From an uncultured Aquimarina sp. (lineage in GTDB: Bacteria > Bacteroidota > Bacteroidia > Flavobacteriales > Flavobacteriaceae): a stretch of 64,000 nucleotides of DNA. A program made the translations under genes and the position numbers. Shown one piece after another: positions 24,062 to 35,736 of this stretch. Every line of letters begins with the position of its first letter. Position 1 is the first letter of the stretch. The stretch covers positions 1-64,000 of the forward strand of contig CALLUJ010000033.1 in NCBI GenBank assembly GCA_938011245.1, given 5' to 3'. Below the pieces are notes generated by a model, which was not told the DNA's origin, did no database searches, and worked only from the letters and a program-made list of their open reading frames with translations.

Positions 24062-24463
24062 TAATCATGTATTTTTTGAAATTTCTCTCTTCAATTAGAG
24101 GAAGGTTTATGGATATCAATAATTTATTGAATTTATAACTATAATTTTTTATGTGTTATACTTTTAATTAAAAACACTACTAATTCCGTTTCTTATAATT
24201 CAACCTCGCAAATATAATAATTCCACAAAGTTTTAATAATAATCTTTACTAGTTTTAAAGTCTTTAAATATATAAAAACTAACAATATTTTTTACAAAAA
24301 AGTAAATCACCACAATCTTAAAATGTATAATTTTCTTCACAATCTGAAAGTCATCCTACTACAAAATAATTTCTACTATAATCAATTGCACAAAAAGCTT
24401 CATCTATATGAACATTGTCTTAATTATTTTTAAGACTTATAATATAAACTTCAAAACTTATAA
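24062..24463. other. AT-rich intergenic region, no gene seen
   Basis: This gap of about 400 bases between the HAD gene and the terminator of the lipoprotein gene is very AT-rich and holds only short inverted repeats, for example GTCTTAA/TTAAGAC near 24417-24436. I see no coding frame, RNA gene or repeat. Confidence 0.5.
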
Positions 24464-24523
24464 AATCCATATAAAAATAAAGAAGGTCACTTATAGGTGA
24501 CCTTCTTTATTTTTATATGGATT
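24464..24523. terminator. Bidirectional terminator with a perfect 27-bp stem
   Basis: The 27 bases at 24464-24490 are exactly complementary to 24497-24523 around a 6-base loop. The outer part is AT-rich and gives T-rich tails on both strands. It ends 7 bases before the lipoprotein gene stop, so it serves that gene. The stem is unusually long for a terminator. Confidence 0.75.
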
Positions 24524-24530
24524 AATAAAC

Positions 24531-25635
24531 TTACATCATATTACTCCCATTCATAATTGGAGCTGTAGGTTGGGCTTTAACATTTAGTGTTATTGCTCCT
24601 GCTGTACCTAACCCTTCCACAATACTAACAACTTCTATAATTCCTCGAATTCCAGAAGTGTCTAAAAACTCTATTACATTGCCTTCCTCTAACATTGTTA
24701 CTCTTTGTGGAGATGTATTTGAAACGGTAAAAGAATTGTCTATTACTGCATTCAACTGCGATAAGTTAGTTACACTATCAAAGTCTATTGAATTATTTAC
24801 CTGAAAATAAACGCTTTTTAAGTCTTCTGCCATAACCATTGGTTCATCTACTGCTATATTTGCATTAGCTATAGATACAATATCTACTATATTTGTTGGA
24901 TAGTTATTAGCCGAAACTATTGATGCTCTACTACTATTTCCAAAGAAATATCCAAAATCCCAAAAAGTAGACGATTCTGCTCCTTCATTAATTCTGTAAG
25001 TTCTATTCAAATCAAAAAATGATACAAATGTCTCTGAACTACCGTCTTGTAACGGAGCCCTTAATTCTATATTAGTCCCTTCTACAATTCTATTAGCTAC
25101 AGGTTCTCCTATTTTTACTACAATAGTACCTACTCCAATTAATAAACGTTTGTTTGCATCTCTAAAATCTCCTCTGCCCGTTGTTGACCAAAAGTTATAT
25201 ACAATTTCCCCTTCGTCCATCGTATTTGGTACTAATAAATCAAATGTAAAATCAAAACTTTGTTTATTAGAGTCATCTAAGTCAATAGAACCATCTGGCT
25301 TAGTTAATCTTCTTTGTACTCTTGTATCTGTAGGTATTACAAAAGGTTCTGGTGTTCCTCCTGGCAATGTTTGCGTTACATAAAGTCTTCTTTGTGTTCC
25401 ATTTGTAGTAGTAAAAATAACTCTTCCTCTTGCTGTTTCTCCTGCTTCTCCTAATACTTCTGCTACAAACATATCGTCGGGAGAGCCTCCTTCTGTTAGC
25501 CTTATGGTAGCTGTTTCATCTATAATTTCATCAGGATTTGTTTGCACTACGTCAGTATTGTCACTACTACAGCTAGTAATAAAAAGCCCTAAGGACAACG
25601 CTAGTAAACTAATATTTTAAAAAATTCTTTATCAT
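24531..25635 (-). pseudogene. Surface lipoprotein gene with a frameshift in the signal peptide
   Basis: The main frame (25598 to 24531, 355 residues) starts only at a TTG and has just nine residues before the lipobox ITSC. From an ATG at 25635 another frame reads MIKNFLK. Removing one A in the T6A4 run near 25613-25622 joins it to ISLLALSLGLFITSC, a normal lipoprotein signal, followed by SSDN, a surface-export signal. The rest is beta-rich and unrecognised. It may be a real mutation, phase variation or a sequencing error. Confidence 0.6.
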
Positions 25636-25711
25636 TACATTGATTATTAATTAGTTACATTATTTTTTTCTAAGATAATTAGAATATTTTACAATATAAC
25701 TAAAGACAAAA

Positions 25712-25735
25712 AAAACCGCTAAAATTAGCGGTTTT
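25712..25735 (-). terminator. Terminator of the bamD-to-fabI transcript
   Basis: AAAACCGCTAA pairs with TTAGCGGTTTT. A run of T residues follows on the minus strand, 27 bases past the fabI stop. Confidence 0.85.
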
Positions 25736-25761
25736 TTAAAAATAATATTCGATTAAGTGCT

Positions 25762-26577
25762 TTACTTTTCCACAAAACGTTCCATTACTTCTTGGCTTAC
25801 TCCTACATTAGAAAAACCTCCGTCGTTGTATAAGTTTTGAAGTGTAACTCGCTTGGTTAAATCGCTAAATAACGTTACGGTATAGTTAGCACAGTCTAGA
25901 GCTGTAGCGTTTCCTAATGGAGACATTTTATCTGCATAGGCTATAAAACCATCAAAACCTTTTACTCCTTGCCCTGCAGTTGTTGGCGTTGGAGATTGTG
26001 AAATAGTATTTACACGAACTTTTTTATCTTTTCCAAAGAAATATCCAAAGCTACGCGCTATAGATTCCAAATATGCTTTATTATCTGCCATATCGTTATA
26101 ATCTGGAAAAACACGCTGTGCTGCCATATATGTTAAAGCAACAATACTTCCCCATTCAGACATAGCATCTTTTTTGTATAAGGTTTGCATTACTTTATGA
26201 AACGATAATGCAGATACATCCCAACCTTTTTCACTAAAAGAATAATTCAAATCTGTATAATGGCGTCCTTTTCTAACATTTACAGACATTCCTATAGAAT
26301 GCAAAACGAAATCAATTTTACCACCTAAAATTTCTTGCGATTGTTCTATTAAATTTTCTAAGTCGTCTGTAGATGTAGCATCTGCAGGAATTACTTTAGA
26401 ATTTGTTTTTTCTGCTAGTTCATTAATCTTTCCCATTCTCATAGCTACTGGTGCATTGGTAAGCACAAAAGAACCTCCTTCTTCAAAAACACGTTCTGCA
26501 GTTTTCCAAGCAATGGAGTTTTCATCTAAAGCTCCAAAAATAATTCCTCTTTTTCCTTTTAATAGATTATATGACAT
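25762..26577 (-). CDS. fabI: Enoyl-[acyl-carrier-protein] reductase (NADH)
   Basis: The 271-residue protein is a short-chain dehydrogenase of FabI type: N-terminus LLKGKRGIIFGALDENSIAW for NADH binding and the FabI catalytic pattern Y-x6-K in YNDMADNK. The segment SQSPTPTTAGQGVKGF replaces the usual substrate loop. It carries out the last reduction in fatty-acid elongation. It follows recN by about 57 bases on the same strand and ends at a strong terminator. Confidence 0.95.
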   Translation of the reverse strand: MSYNLLKGKRGIIFGALDENSIAWKTAERVFEEGGSFVLTNAPVAMRMGKINELAEKTNSKVIPADATSTDDLENLIEQSQEILGGKIDFVLHSIGMSVNVRKGRHYTDLNYSFSEKGWDVSALSFHKVMQTLYKKDAMSEWGSIVALTYMAAQRVFPDYNDMADNKAYLESIARSFGYFFGKDKKVRVNTISQSPTPTTAGQGVKGFDGFIAYADKMSPLGNATALDCANYTVTLFSDLTKRVTLQNLYNDGGFSNVGVSQEVMERFVEK

Positions 26578-26634
26578 GATTAAGTATATGTTTTATTTTT
26601 GAGCGGTAAATATAGTAAAATTACCCGCTATGTA

Positions 26635-28290
26635 TTAGTTTAATAATAAGGATTCTGCATGGGCTTTAGCGGCATCGGTAAGTTGCTTACCTCCTATCAT
26701 TTCTGCTATTTCTAAAATACGTTCTTCTTTTGTTAATCGCTTTAAATTTGTATGTGTAATATTATTTATATCTTCTTTAAATACCTTATACTGTATTTTT
26801 CCTTTTGCAGCAATTTGAGGTAAATGAGTAATACTAAATACTTGTTGTTTTATACCCATTTCTTGTAATAGGTTTGCCATTTTTTGAGCTACTTCTCCTG
26901 ATACTCCTGTGTCTATTTCATCAAAAATTAAGGTAGGTAACTTAATGTGTTGCGATAAAAGCATTTTAATAGCTAATACAATACGAGAAAGTTCACCACC
27001 AGAAGCTACTGCTTTTAAAGCTCCATATTGTCCTCCTTTATTGGCAGAAAACAATAATTGAAATTCATTACCTCCATAGATATTAAATTCATTTATTCTA
27101 TCTAATACAGGGCTAAAACTAGCGTTCTTCATTCCTAATTCTACTAATATCTGTTCTATTTTTTGAGTAAATTTAGGAAGTACTTTTTCTCTCTTAGCAT
27201 GTATTTTATCTGCAACAATATTCAGTTTTAAATTAATATCATGGATTTTATTTTCTGCATTATTAATAGCATTATCAATATTTTCTGTGTCCGAAACTTG
27301 TTCTTCTAGCGTGTTTTTAATTGTCAACAATTCTTTATTTGAACTTACTCCATGCTTTTTATGTAGTGTATATAACAGCTGTAATCGGTCGCTAACCAAC
27401 TGTAATTTATTAGGATCTGCCTCTAAATTTTCAATTTCTTCTTCTATGCTAGCTCTTATATCATCTAGTTCAATACAAACGCTAGATATTCGTTTTTGCA
27501 ATTCATTATAAGAATCTCCGTAAGAAATTATTTTATTAATACTATTTTTTGCTTCTGTAAGTCGGTCAAAGGCTCCATGATTCTCTATCGCTATACTTCC
27601 AAAACTAAAAGCTAAACGTTCTTGGATTTCTTCTGTATTTGCTAGCTGGTTTTGAAGTTCTTCTAATTCTTGTAATTCTTCGGACTTTATTTTAGCTTCT
27701 TCTAGTTCGTGTAGTAAATGAGAATTATAACTATACTCGTCTTTGTATCGTTGTTGATTTTCTTTAAGAGTATCTAACTCTTTTTTAGCTATTTTTAATT
27801 GTTTTAATCCTCTTCTAAAAGATTCTAATTCTTTTTGATTTTTAGCTAATGTATCTAAAATATAAAATTGAAATTCGTTTGTGGTAACTTCTAAAGTTTG
27901 ATGTTGACTATGAATATCTATTAATTTACCCCCTAAGTCTTGTAAAACACTTAGATTTACAGGAGAATCGTTTACAAAAGCTCTAGATTTTCCGGACGGT
28001 AAAATTTCTCTTCTAATAAAAGTTTGATTCTCAAAGTCCAAGTCTTTATCCTTGAATACTTTTTCTAATTGGTGTTCTGAAATATCAAAGGTGGCTTCTA
28101 CAACACACTTTTTTTCTGTGTTTTTTATTACAGAAGTATTTGTTCTTTTTCCTATAATTAATCCTAAAGCTCCTAAAATTAATGATTTTCCTGCTCCCGT
28201 CTCTCCTGTAATGGTACTTAATCCATTTTCAAAATCAACATTAAGAGTTTCTATTAAAGCAAAGTTTTGGACCGTTAATTTTTGTAGCAA
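26635..28290 (-). CDS. recN: DNA repair protein RecN
   Basis: The 551-residue protein has an SMC-like layout. Walker A GETGAGKS lies near residue 30, a long coiled coil spans about 150-350, and the C-terminal ATPase half has ABC signature SGGELSRI and Walker B LIFDEIDTGVSG. RecN organises DNA ends in double-strand break repair. It lies between porD and fabI on the same strand, an order seen in other Flavobacteriia. Confidence 0.95.
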   Translation of the reverse strand: MLQKLTVQNFALIETLNVDFENGLSTITGETGAGKSLILGALGLIIGKRTNTSVIKNTEKKCVVEATFDISEHQLEKVFKDKDLDFENQTFIRREILPSGKSRAFVNDSPVNLSVLQDLGGKLIDIHSQHQTLEVTTNEFQFYILDTLAKNQKELESFRRGLKQLKIAKKELDTLKENQQRYKDEYSYNSHLLHELEEAKIKSEELQELEELQNQLANTEEIQERLAFSFGSIAIENHGAFDRLTEAKNSINKIISYGDSYNELQKRISSVCIELDDIRASIEEEIENLEADPNKLQLVSDRLQLLYTLHKKHGVSSNKELLTIKNTLEEQVSDTENIDNAINNAENKIHDINLKLNIVADKIHAKREKVLPKFTQKIEQILVELGMKNASFSPVLDRINEFNIYGGNEFQLLFSANKGGQYGALKAVASGGELSRIVLAIKMLLSQHIKLPTLIFDEIDTGVSGEVAQKMANLLQEMGIKQQVFSITHLPQIAAKGKIQYKVFKEDINNITHTNLKRLTKEERILEIAEMIGGKQLTDAAKAHAESLLLN

Positions 28291-28361
28291 TTTCTAATAA
28301 TTTAGGCTATAAAGATACTACTCTATTTGTCTAACTAAAAAAAAGTAAACATTATTATTTA

Positions 28362-29252
28362 CTAGTAGGTAATGGCATCCCAGTCTTTAGAATATAAAGG
28401 AGCTAGCGTACGTAATAATTCTATTGTTTTTGCTGAATCTACCTTAGGTCCTCCCGATAAGACTTTAGAAATTTCATTTGATTTAGCATCAAAGAATGTT
28501 CTAAAAACATAAGAGTTAGGACGCTTATTATTTACTTCCTTAAACATTTTTATAGATTCTATTATCGATTTTTTAGCTTGTTTTTGATCTTCTGACATCT
28601 GATCCAAACCTTCAAAATGATACACATATAATGCTTTTCTATAATTGGTGAAAATTCCCGAAATCATATCATCGTTCCAACGAAAGCGCGATTGGGTACC
28701 CGAAGAGGAGCTCCATCCTGCGGCTCCCGAAGATTGCCCAATATTTACTATTTGTTTCGCTTTTTTGTAAAACTCTGTACCTCCTAATTCTTTAAACGTG
28801 TCTGCTTCTGTGGCTAAAACAGTAAATAAATAATAGGAAATTACCGAAATTAAATTTCCTCCATCAGAGTTTTCATTATACACCAACGGTTCATATTCTT
28901 GATATCTAAAATTAAATTCTTTATCGTTAAAATTAGCAATAGTAGTACTATAACCCGAATTAAAAACAGGCCTAGAAGCTTGTACTTGTAATGAAGCTTC
29001 AAAAGAATTGTTATTATCGTATGCAAGTACGTTTATAAAAAAGGAACAACTAATACGTTCCTGAAGTTTATACTCTGTATTAGTCCATTTAGTATTATTA
29101 ATAAACTCCTGTAAAGATGTTTCTAAGGTTCTAAAAACAGATAAGTTAGGTTGCCCTGTTTGTTCTGCATTTACTTTTACTGTACTTATAAACTCCTGCG
29201 CACTAAGCACATTAACAATAATAAGAAAAAAAATACAGCAAAATTTATGCAT
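28362..29252 (-). CDS. porD: DUF4835 protein, PorD-type component of type IX secretion
   Basis: The 296-residue protein has a signal peptide (about 1-18, cleaved after LSAQ). The sequence fits DUF4835: QEFISTVKVNAEQ at the mature N-terminus, a central NSGYSTTIANFND segment, RFRWNDDMISGIFTNYRKAL, and a C-terminal helix pair. PorD is required for type IX secretion and gliding-related export in Bacteroidota, by family knowledge. Its start overlaps the end of coaBC by 8 bases. Confidence 0.85.
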   Translation of the reverse strand: MHKFCCIFFLIIVNVLSAQEFISTVKVNAEQTGQPNLSVFRTLETSLQEFINNTKWTNTEYKLQERISCSFFINVLAYDNNNSFEASLQVQASRPVFNSGYSTTIANFNDKEFNFRYQEYEPLVYNENSDGGNLISVISYYLFTVLATEADTFKELGGTEFYKKAKQIVNIGQSSGAAGWSSSSGTQSRFRWNDDMISGIFTNYRKALYVYHFEGLDQMSEDQKQAKKSIIESIKMFKEVNNKRPNSYVFRTFFDAKSNEISKVLSGGPKVDSAKTIELLRTLAPLYSKDWDAITY

Positions 29253-30456
29253 GTTGTAATAATTGTATTTCGTTAAGTATATCTTTAGCTACTTCCACTT
29301 TAGACTTTAAATCAAACGTTTTAATTTCTTGTTTATGATTTATTAAGGTTACTTTATTTGTTTTGGCTTTAAAACCTGCTCCCTTATCGTTTAACGAATT
29401 TAAAACAATTAAATCTAAATTTTTACGCTCTAGTTTACCTTGTGCATTTTCTAGTTCATTCTGAGTTTCTAAAGCAAAACCTACTAAAATTTGATTCTCT
29501 TTATGATTTCCCATCCATTTAAGAATATCGGCAGTACGTTCTAATTGTATAGATAAATCTCCTTCTTTCTTCTTAATTTTTTGATTTGAAAAATTCGCTG
29601 GTCTGTAATCGGCAACAGCTGCAGATGCAATAGCCATATCAGATTGGATGTAGGATTCTTTTACTGCATCAAACATCGATTGTGCACTAGTTACTCTGGT
29701 TACAGTTACTCTACTATGCTTACAGCTTAAGGTAGATGGACCTAAAATTAATGTTACTTCTGCTCCTAAATTAGCAGCTTCTGTAGCAATACTAATTCCC
29801 ATGCGACCTGTAGAATGGTTTCCTATAAACCGAACAGGGTCTATAGATTCGTAAGTTGGACCTGCAGTTACTAGCACTTTTTTCCCCTTTAAAGGAAGCT
29901 TGTTTAATATATCTGCTTCTATAAACGTTACAATATCTTCTGGTTCTGCCATACGCCCTTGACCTACTAATCCGCTTGCTAATTCGCCTGAAGTCGCAGG
30001 AATCATAATATTTCCAAATGAAGCAAGTTTTTTAAACGTTTCTGCTGTAGATGGATGTTTATACATATCTAAGTCCATTGCTGGTGCAAAATATACAGGA
30101 CATTTTGCAGAGGTATATGTTGCTAAAAGCAAATTATCGCTTTTACCATATGCCATTTTAGATAATGTATTGGCTGTTGCTGGAGCTATTATAAAATAAT
30201 CTGCCCATAAACCTAAATCTACATGGTTATTCCATAGCTCATTCTCTGCTTCTTTTTCGTAAAAAGTACTATGGACTGGATTTTTTGATAAAGTAGAAAG
30301 CGTTAAAGGGGTAACAAAATCCTTTGCCGCTGGAGTCATCACTACTTTTACTTGGGCTCCCTGCTTTATAAAAGCACGAACAAGCATTGCTGATTTGTAA
30401 GCAGCAATGCCTGCACTAACTCCAAGGAGTATTTTTTTTCCTTGTAATAAAGACAT
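29245..30456 (-). CDS. coaBC: Bifunctional phosphopantothenoylcysteine decarboxylase/synthase
   Basis: The 403-residue protein has an N-terminal flavoprotein decarboxylase (CoaC): KKILLGVSAGIAAYKSAML, a His near HVDLGLWADYFIIAPATANT, and the PxMxxxM-type loop PAMDLDMY. A C-terminal synthase (CoaB) follows with VLVTAGPTYESIDPVRFIGN. Together they make 4'-phosphopantetheine for coenzyme A. It starts 8 bases after rpoZ and overlaps porD by 8 bases, within the bamD operon. Confidence 0.96.
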   Translation of the reverse strand: MSLLQGKKILLGVSAGIAAYKSAMLVRAFIKQGAQVKVVMTPAAKDFVTPLTLSTLSKNPVHSTFYEKEAENELWNNHVDLGLWADYFIIAPATANTLSKMAYGKSDNLLLATYTSAKCPVYFAPAMDLDMYKHPSTAETFKKLASFGNIMIPATSGELASGLVGQGRMAEPEDIVTFIEADILNKLPLKGKKVLVTAGPTYESIDPVRFIGNHSTGRMGISIATEAANLGAEVTLILGPSTLSCKHSRVTVTRVTSAQSMFDAVKESYIQSDMAIASAAVADYRPANFSNQKIKKKEGDLSIQLERTADILKWMGNHKENQILVGFALETQNELENAQGKLERKNLDLIVLNSLNDKGAGFKAKTNKVTLINHKQEIKTFDLKSKVEVAKDILNEIQLLQHA

Positions 30457-30464
30457 ATATCAGA

Positions 30465-30803
30465 TTATAGTTCTTCTGAAATATCGTCTCTTGTATTTCT
30501 ATGGTATATTTTACCTCCAAGCCACTCTTCCACTGCTAAAGCATGTGGTTTCGGTAATTTTTCATAAAACTTAGAAACTTCAATTTGTTCTTTATTTTCG
30601 AATACCTCTTCTAAACTATCATTAAATGTAGCAAACTCATCTAACTTCTCAATCAATTCAGTTTTTATATCTGTATTAATTTGTGTTGCTCTTTTAGCAA
30701 TTATAGAAATAGCTTCATAAATATTATCTGTAGGAGCATCTATAAGGTTTTTATCTATTGTAGTTGTTGCTACAGGAGCATTACTGTTTTTTAAATCCAT
30801 CAT
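30465..30803 (-). CDS. rpoZ: RNA polymerase omega-subunit-like protein
   Basis: The 112-residue protein fits the Bacteroidota omega subunit: a central NIYEAISIIAKRATQI segment matches the conserved omega helix, and the C-terminus is acidic. Omega aids RNA polymerase assembly. Its ATG overlaps the bamD stop in an ATGA arrangement, and coaBC follows 8 bases later. The operon position agrees with the usual flavobacterial order. Confidence 0.85.
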   Translation of the reverse strand: MMDLKNSNAPVATTTIDKNLIDAPTDNIYEAISIIAKRATQINTDIKTELIEKLDEFATFNDSLEEVFENKEQIEVSKFYEKLPKPHALAVEEWLGGKIYHRNTRDDISEEL

Positions 30804-31615
30804 GATTGTATATTAAATGCTTGTTTTCTTTTATTAATATCAGCAGCAATTTCATCTGCTTTTTTCTTAAAGTCTTCACTTACACTACGAGTTATATAGG
30901 TCTCGTAATATTCTTGTGCTTTATCTAAACGTTCTGGTATTAAATCTTCAAAACTATTAATTGCTAGTTTGTATGCCGATTCTAAACGATAATACAATAC
31001 TCTCTCCGAGAATTTAGATCCTGGATAATCAACTAAATAATTAGAAAATGCTTTTATTGCTGGTTTGTATAAATCTCTGTGATGATATTGCTTCGCTATT
31101 TTATAAAACTTTTCTTCTAATTTATTACGCAATTTAGAAGTATGTTCGTTAGCACTTTCTAAAAAAGAACTTTCAGGAAAATCATTTATAAATTTTTGGA
31201 ATTTTTCTAATCCAACAAATGTTTGTTTTTGATCTAAAGAATATCTATTCGTTAATTCGTATATACTTTTAGCTTCTTTATATCTAGCTTCTTCTATTTT
31301 TTTACTTTTAGGATACGCTTTTGCAAAACGCTCAAATTTATATTGAGAAATGTAAAAATCCTCTAAATTATAATATGTATCTGCTTCATGAAATAAAATG
31401 CGTTCTGCTTGAGGTTTGCCTCTGTACGCTGGAACAATTAATTCATACAACCTAAAAGCTTTTTTATAATCCCCTTCATTATAATAAGCATCTGCTGCCT
31501 TAACCTTATCTGCTAAACTCCCCTTACGAAGTAACTGCTGGTATTCGCTACAAGAACCCAGCGTAATAATAGCTACGAGTATATAAAGATATTTTTTTAC
31601 TTGGGATAAACACAT
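30800..31615 (-). CDS. bamD: Outer-membrane protein assembly factor BamD
   Basis: The 271-residue lipoprotein has a signal ending LGSC (Cys 22), followed by TPR-like repeats typical of BamD/YfiO: KVKAADAYYNEGDYKKAFRL, RILFHEADTYYNLEDFY and SKFSERVLYYRLESAY. It works with BamA in inserting outer-membrane beta-barrel proteins. It heads the operon running to fabI. The long gap before pyrG (31616-31926) is AT-rich and should hold the divergent promoters. Confidence 0.92.
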   Translation of the reverse strand: MCLSQVKKYLYILVAIITLGSCSEYQQLLRKGSLADKVKAADAYYNEGDYKKAFRLYELIVPAYRGKPQAERILFHEADTYYNLEDFYISQYKFERFAKAYPKSKKIEEARYKEAKSIYELTNRYSLDQKQTFVGLEKFQKFINDFPESSFLESANEHTSKLRNKLEEKFYKIAKQYHHRDLYKPAIKAFSNYLVDYPGSKFSERVLYYRLESAYKLAINSFEDLIPERLDKAQEYYETYITRSVSEDFKKKADEIAADINKRKQAFNIQS

Positions 31616-31911
31616 TTTGCAAAAGTAGTTTTTTTTGAAATACTTTAAAACTTTTTTTAAGTTGCAAAAAAATTAATTCATTATAATCTTATTTCTCTAA
31701 ATATCGTAATGTAAAATAACAACTCTGTATTAATTTCATAAAATACTTTTTTCATAATTGTGTTCTAAAAATTTTAGCTCTTTAAGTTCGTTTATTTTTT
31801 CAATCAATCTTCAATATCAAAAAAATGAACTTTCACCTTGCTCTAAAATTCCCAAAACACAACGTATTTTATATTCTTATTCGTACTTTTGCGCTTTGAT
31901 TTTTTTTATAA

Positions 31912-33543
<1,632 letters not shown>

Positions 33544-33559
33544 TACGATATTATAATAT

Positions 33560-33586
33560 AAAACATCACAACTATTGTGATGTTTT
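33560..33586 (+). terminator. Terminator of pyrG
   Basis: AAAACATCACAA pairs with TTGTGATGTTTT over 12 bp around a 3-base loop, 17 bases after the pyrG stop. Confidence 0.75.
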
Positions 33587-33613
33587 ATGGTTTATTCACA
33601 ATAGATAAAACTT

Positions 33614-35479
33614 ATGGAAGAAAAACAGTTTGATGCTAAATCGATTATAGGTTATGTATTACTTTTAGGGATTGCCATTTGGTATTTTTATGCCAATAAA
33701 CCCAATATAGACGAATTAAAAGCACAAAAAGAAGCTAAAGCCAAAACAGAGGCTCAGCAACAAATTAAAAATTCCAATATTCCTACTCCTGCTATTACAA
33801 ATTCTGCGGTTACAGATTCTATTGGTAAAATTAAAGCCTATCAAGAATTAGGTGCTTTTGGCTATTCACAAACATTAACCGCTGCTAATGGAGGTGAAAC
33901 AACTTTAGAAAATGAAGTATTATTTTTAAAAATTAATAACCATGGTGGGTATATTTCTGAAGCAAAATTAAAAGATTTTAAAACTTTTAAAGGAGAAGAT
34001 TTATACTTAATAAAAGATGGTGCTAATGCTTCATTTGGAATTGACTTTTCCACTACCGATAATAGAACTTTAAATACCAAAAATTTATTTTTTACACCTA
34101 CTCTTAGTACTGTTGGCAATAACAAGCAACTAAGTATGAAGTTAAAAATATCAGAAGATAAATATTTAGAATATATTTATGTAATTAAGCCTAATGAATA
34201 TATGATGGATTTTGTAATTCGTTCTCAAGGTTTAGAAAACACATTAAACATATCAAAACCTATAAACCTTAATTGGGAATTAGAAGCTTTTAGACATGCC
34301 AAAAGTAATAGCTACGAGAATCGTTACACCAAGTTAATATATGAGTATGAAGATGGACGAGATGATAGCGTAGGACAGCGTGAACTATCCGAAGACGATG
34401 CCGAGGATGTAAATTATGCCGCTTACAAGCAACACTTCTTTTCTTCAATACTAGTTACTAATACTGCTTTCAAAACCGCAAAATTAACAGCTCAAAATTT
34501 AATTAAAGACGAAGATCTAGACACTTTAAAACTTCGCAAATTTACAACGCAAGCTCCATTAGCTTTAACCGCTGGGAATTTAAATTACCAAATGCAATGG
34601 TACTATGGTCCTACCGATTACAAAATCTTAAAAAATTACGACCACAACCTGGGAGAAGTAGTTGATTTTGGATGGGGGATTTTTGGAACAATTAACAAAT
34701 ATGTTTTTACGCCACTATTTGACATTTTAAGTGGTTTTTTACCATACGGAATTGCTATTATTATAATGACCATTTTAGTACGTCTATTAATGTCGCCTGT
34801 AACTTATAAATCCTACGTTTCTCAAGCGCGTATGAAGGTGCTAAAACCAGAGATTACAGAAATTAATGAAAAGCATGCAGACAATCCTATGAAAAAGCAA
34901 CAAGAGACTATGGCACTCTATGGCAAAGCAGGCGTAAACCCTATGAGTGGTTGTATCCCTGCATTACTGCAAATGCCCATTTTTTATGCATTGTTTAGCT
35001 TTTTTCCAACGGCTATTTTATTACGCCAAAAAAGTTTTTTATGGGCAGAAGATTTATCTAGTTACGATGTAGTGGCAGAGTTACCTTTTAAAATCCCTTT
35101 CTATGGAGATCATATTAGTTTATTTCCAATATTAGCCTCTATAGCTATTTTCTTTTATATGCAGATGACTACTGGACAAAATATGCCTACGCAGTCACAA
35201 CCAGGAATGCCTAACATGAAATTTATTATGTATTTATCTCCTGTATTTATGTTAATTTTCTTTAATAATTATGCTTCAGGATTATCGTTATACTATTTTG
35301 TATCTAACTTAATTACTATTGGTATTATGTTAGTAATTAAAAAGTTTATTATTGACGAAAAGAAAATACACGCTAAAATTCAGGAAAACAAAAAGAAACC
35401 TAAAAAGCAAAGTAAATTTAAACAGCGTTTACAACAAGCCATGGAACAGGCAGAAAAACAACAAAAAAATAAAAAATAA
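33614..35479 (+). CDS. yidC: Membrane protein insertase YidC
   Basis: The 621-residue protein has an N-terminal membrane anchor (about 12-25), a large periplasmic beta domain to about residue 355 and a C-terminal insertase core. The core includes LVRLLMSPVTYKSYVSQARM with the hydrophilic-groove Arg, followed by the remaining membrane helices and a very basic Lys/Gln tail. It inserts inner-membrane proteins with or without SecYEG. It starts 27 bases after the pyrG terminator. Confidence 0.96.
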   Translation: MEEKQFDAKSIIGYVLLLGIAIWYFYANKPNIDELKAQKEAKAKTEAQQQIKNSNIPTPAITNSAVTDSIGKIKAYQELGAFGYSQTLTAANGGETTLENEVLFLKINNHGGYISEAKLKDFKTFKGEDLYLIKDGANASFGIDFSTTDNRTLNTKNLFFTPTLSTVGNNKQLSMKLKISEDKYLEYIYVIKPNEYMMDFVIRSQGLENTLNISKPINLNWELEAFRHAKSNSYENRYTKLIYEYEDGRDDSVGQRELSEDDAEDVNYAAYKQHFFSSILVTNTAFKTAKLTAQNLIKDEDLDTLKLRKFTTQAPLALTAGNLNYQMQWYYGPTDYKILKNYDHNLGEVVDFGWGIFGTINKYVFTPLFDILSGFLPYGIAIIIMTILVRLLMSPVTYKSYVSQARMKVLKPEITEINEKHADNPMKKQQETMALYGKAGVNPMSGCIPALLQMPIFYALFSFFPTAILLRQKSFLWAEDLSSYDVVAELPFKIPFYGDHISLFPILASIAIFFYMQMTTGQNMPTQSQPGMPNMKFIMYLSPVFMLIFFNNYASGLSLYYFVSNLITIGIMLVIKKFIIDEKKIHAKIQENKKKPKKQSKFKQRLQQAMEQAEKQQKNKK

Positions 35480-35540
35480 ATCTTTAATTTGAGTTCTGCA
35501 TAATAATTCAAACTTAAGATAATCTTACTAAGACTTCAAA

Positions 35541-35583
35541 AAAACCCAATATTTAAAATCATCAAATATTGAGGTTTTTTTTT
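35541..35583 (+). terminator. Terminator of yidC
   Basis: A 14-bp stem with one bulged A (35541-35554 with 35564-35578) runs into nine T residues on the plus strand. Confidence 0.85.
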
Positions 35584-35736
35584 GACTATCTGGTTTTTAT
35601 AGATGCTTTCAAAAATTAATTTATTTACATCAAAAAGTGTTTTAATAGAAAGAATGCATTATTATTTTTAACGACGAAAGCAAAACCAAAAAGGTTTCCT
35701 AAATTTGCAACAAATTCATAAAAAACAAATCTTAGA

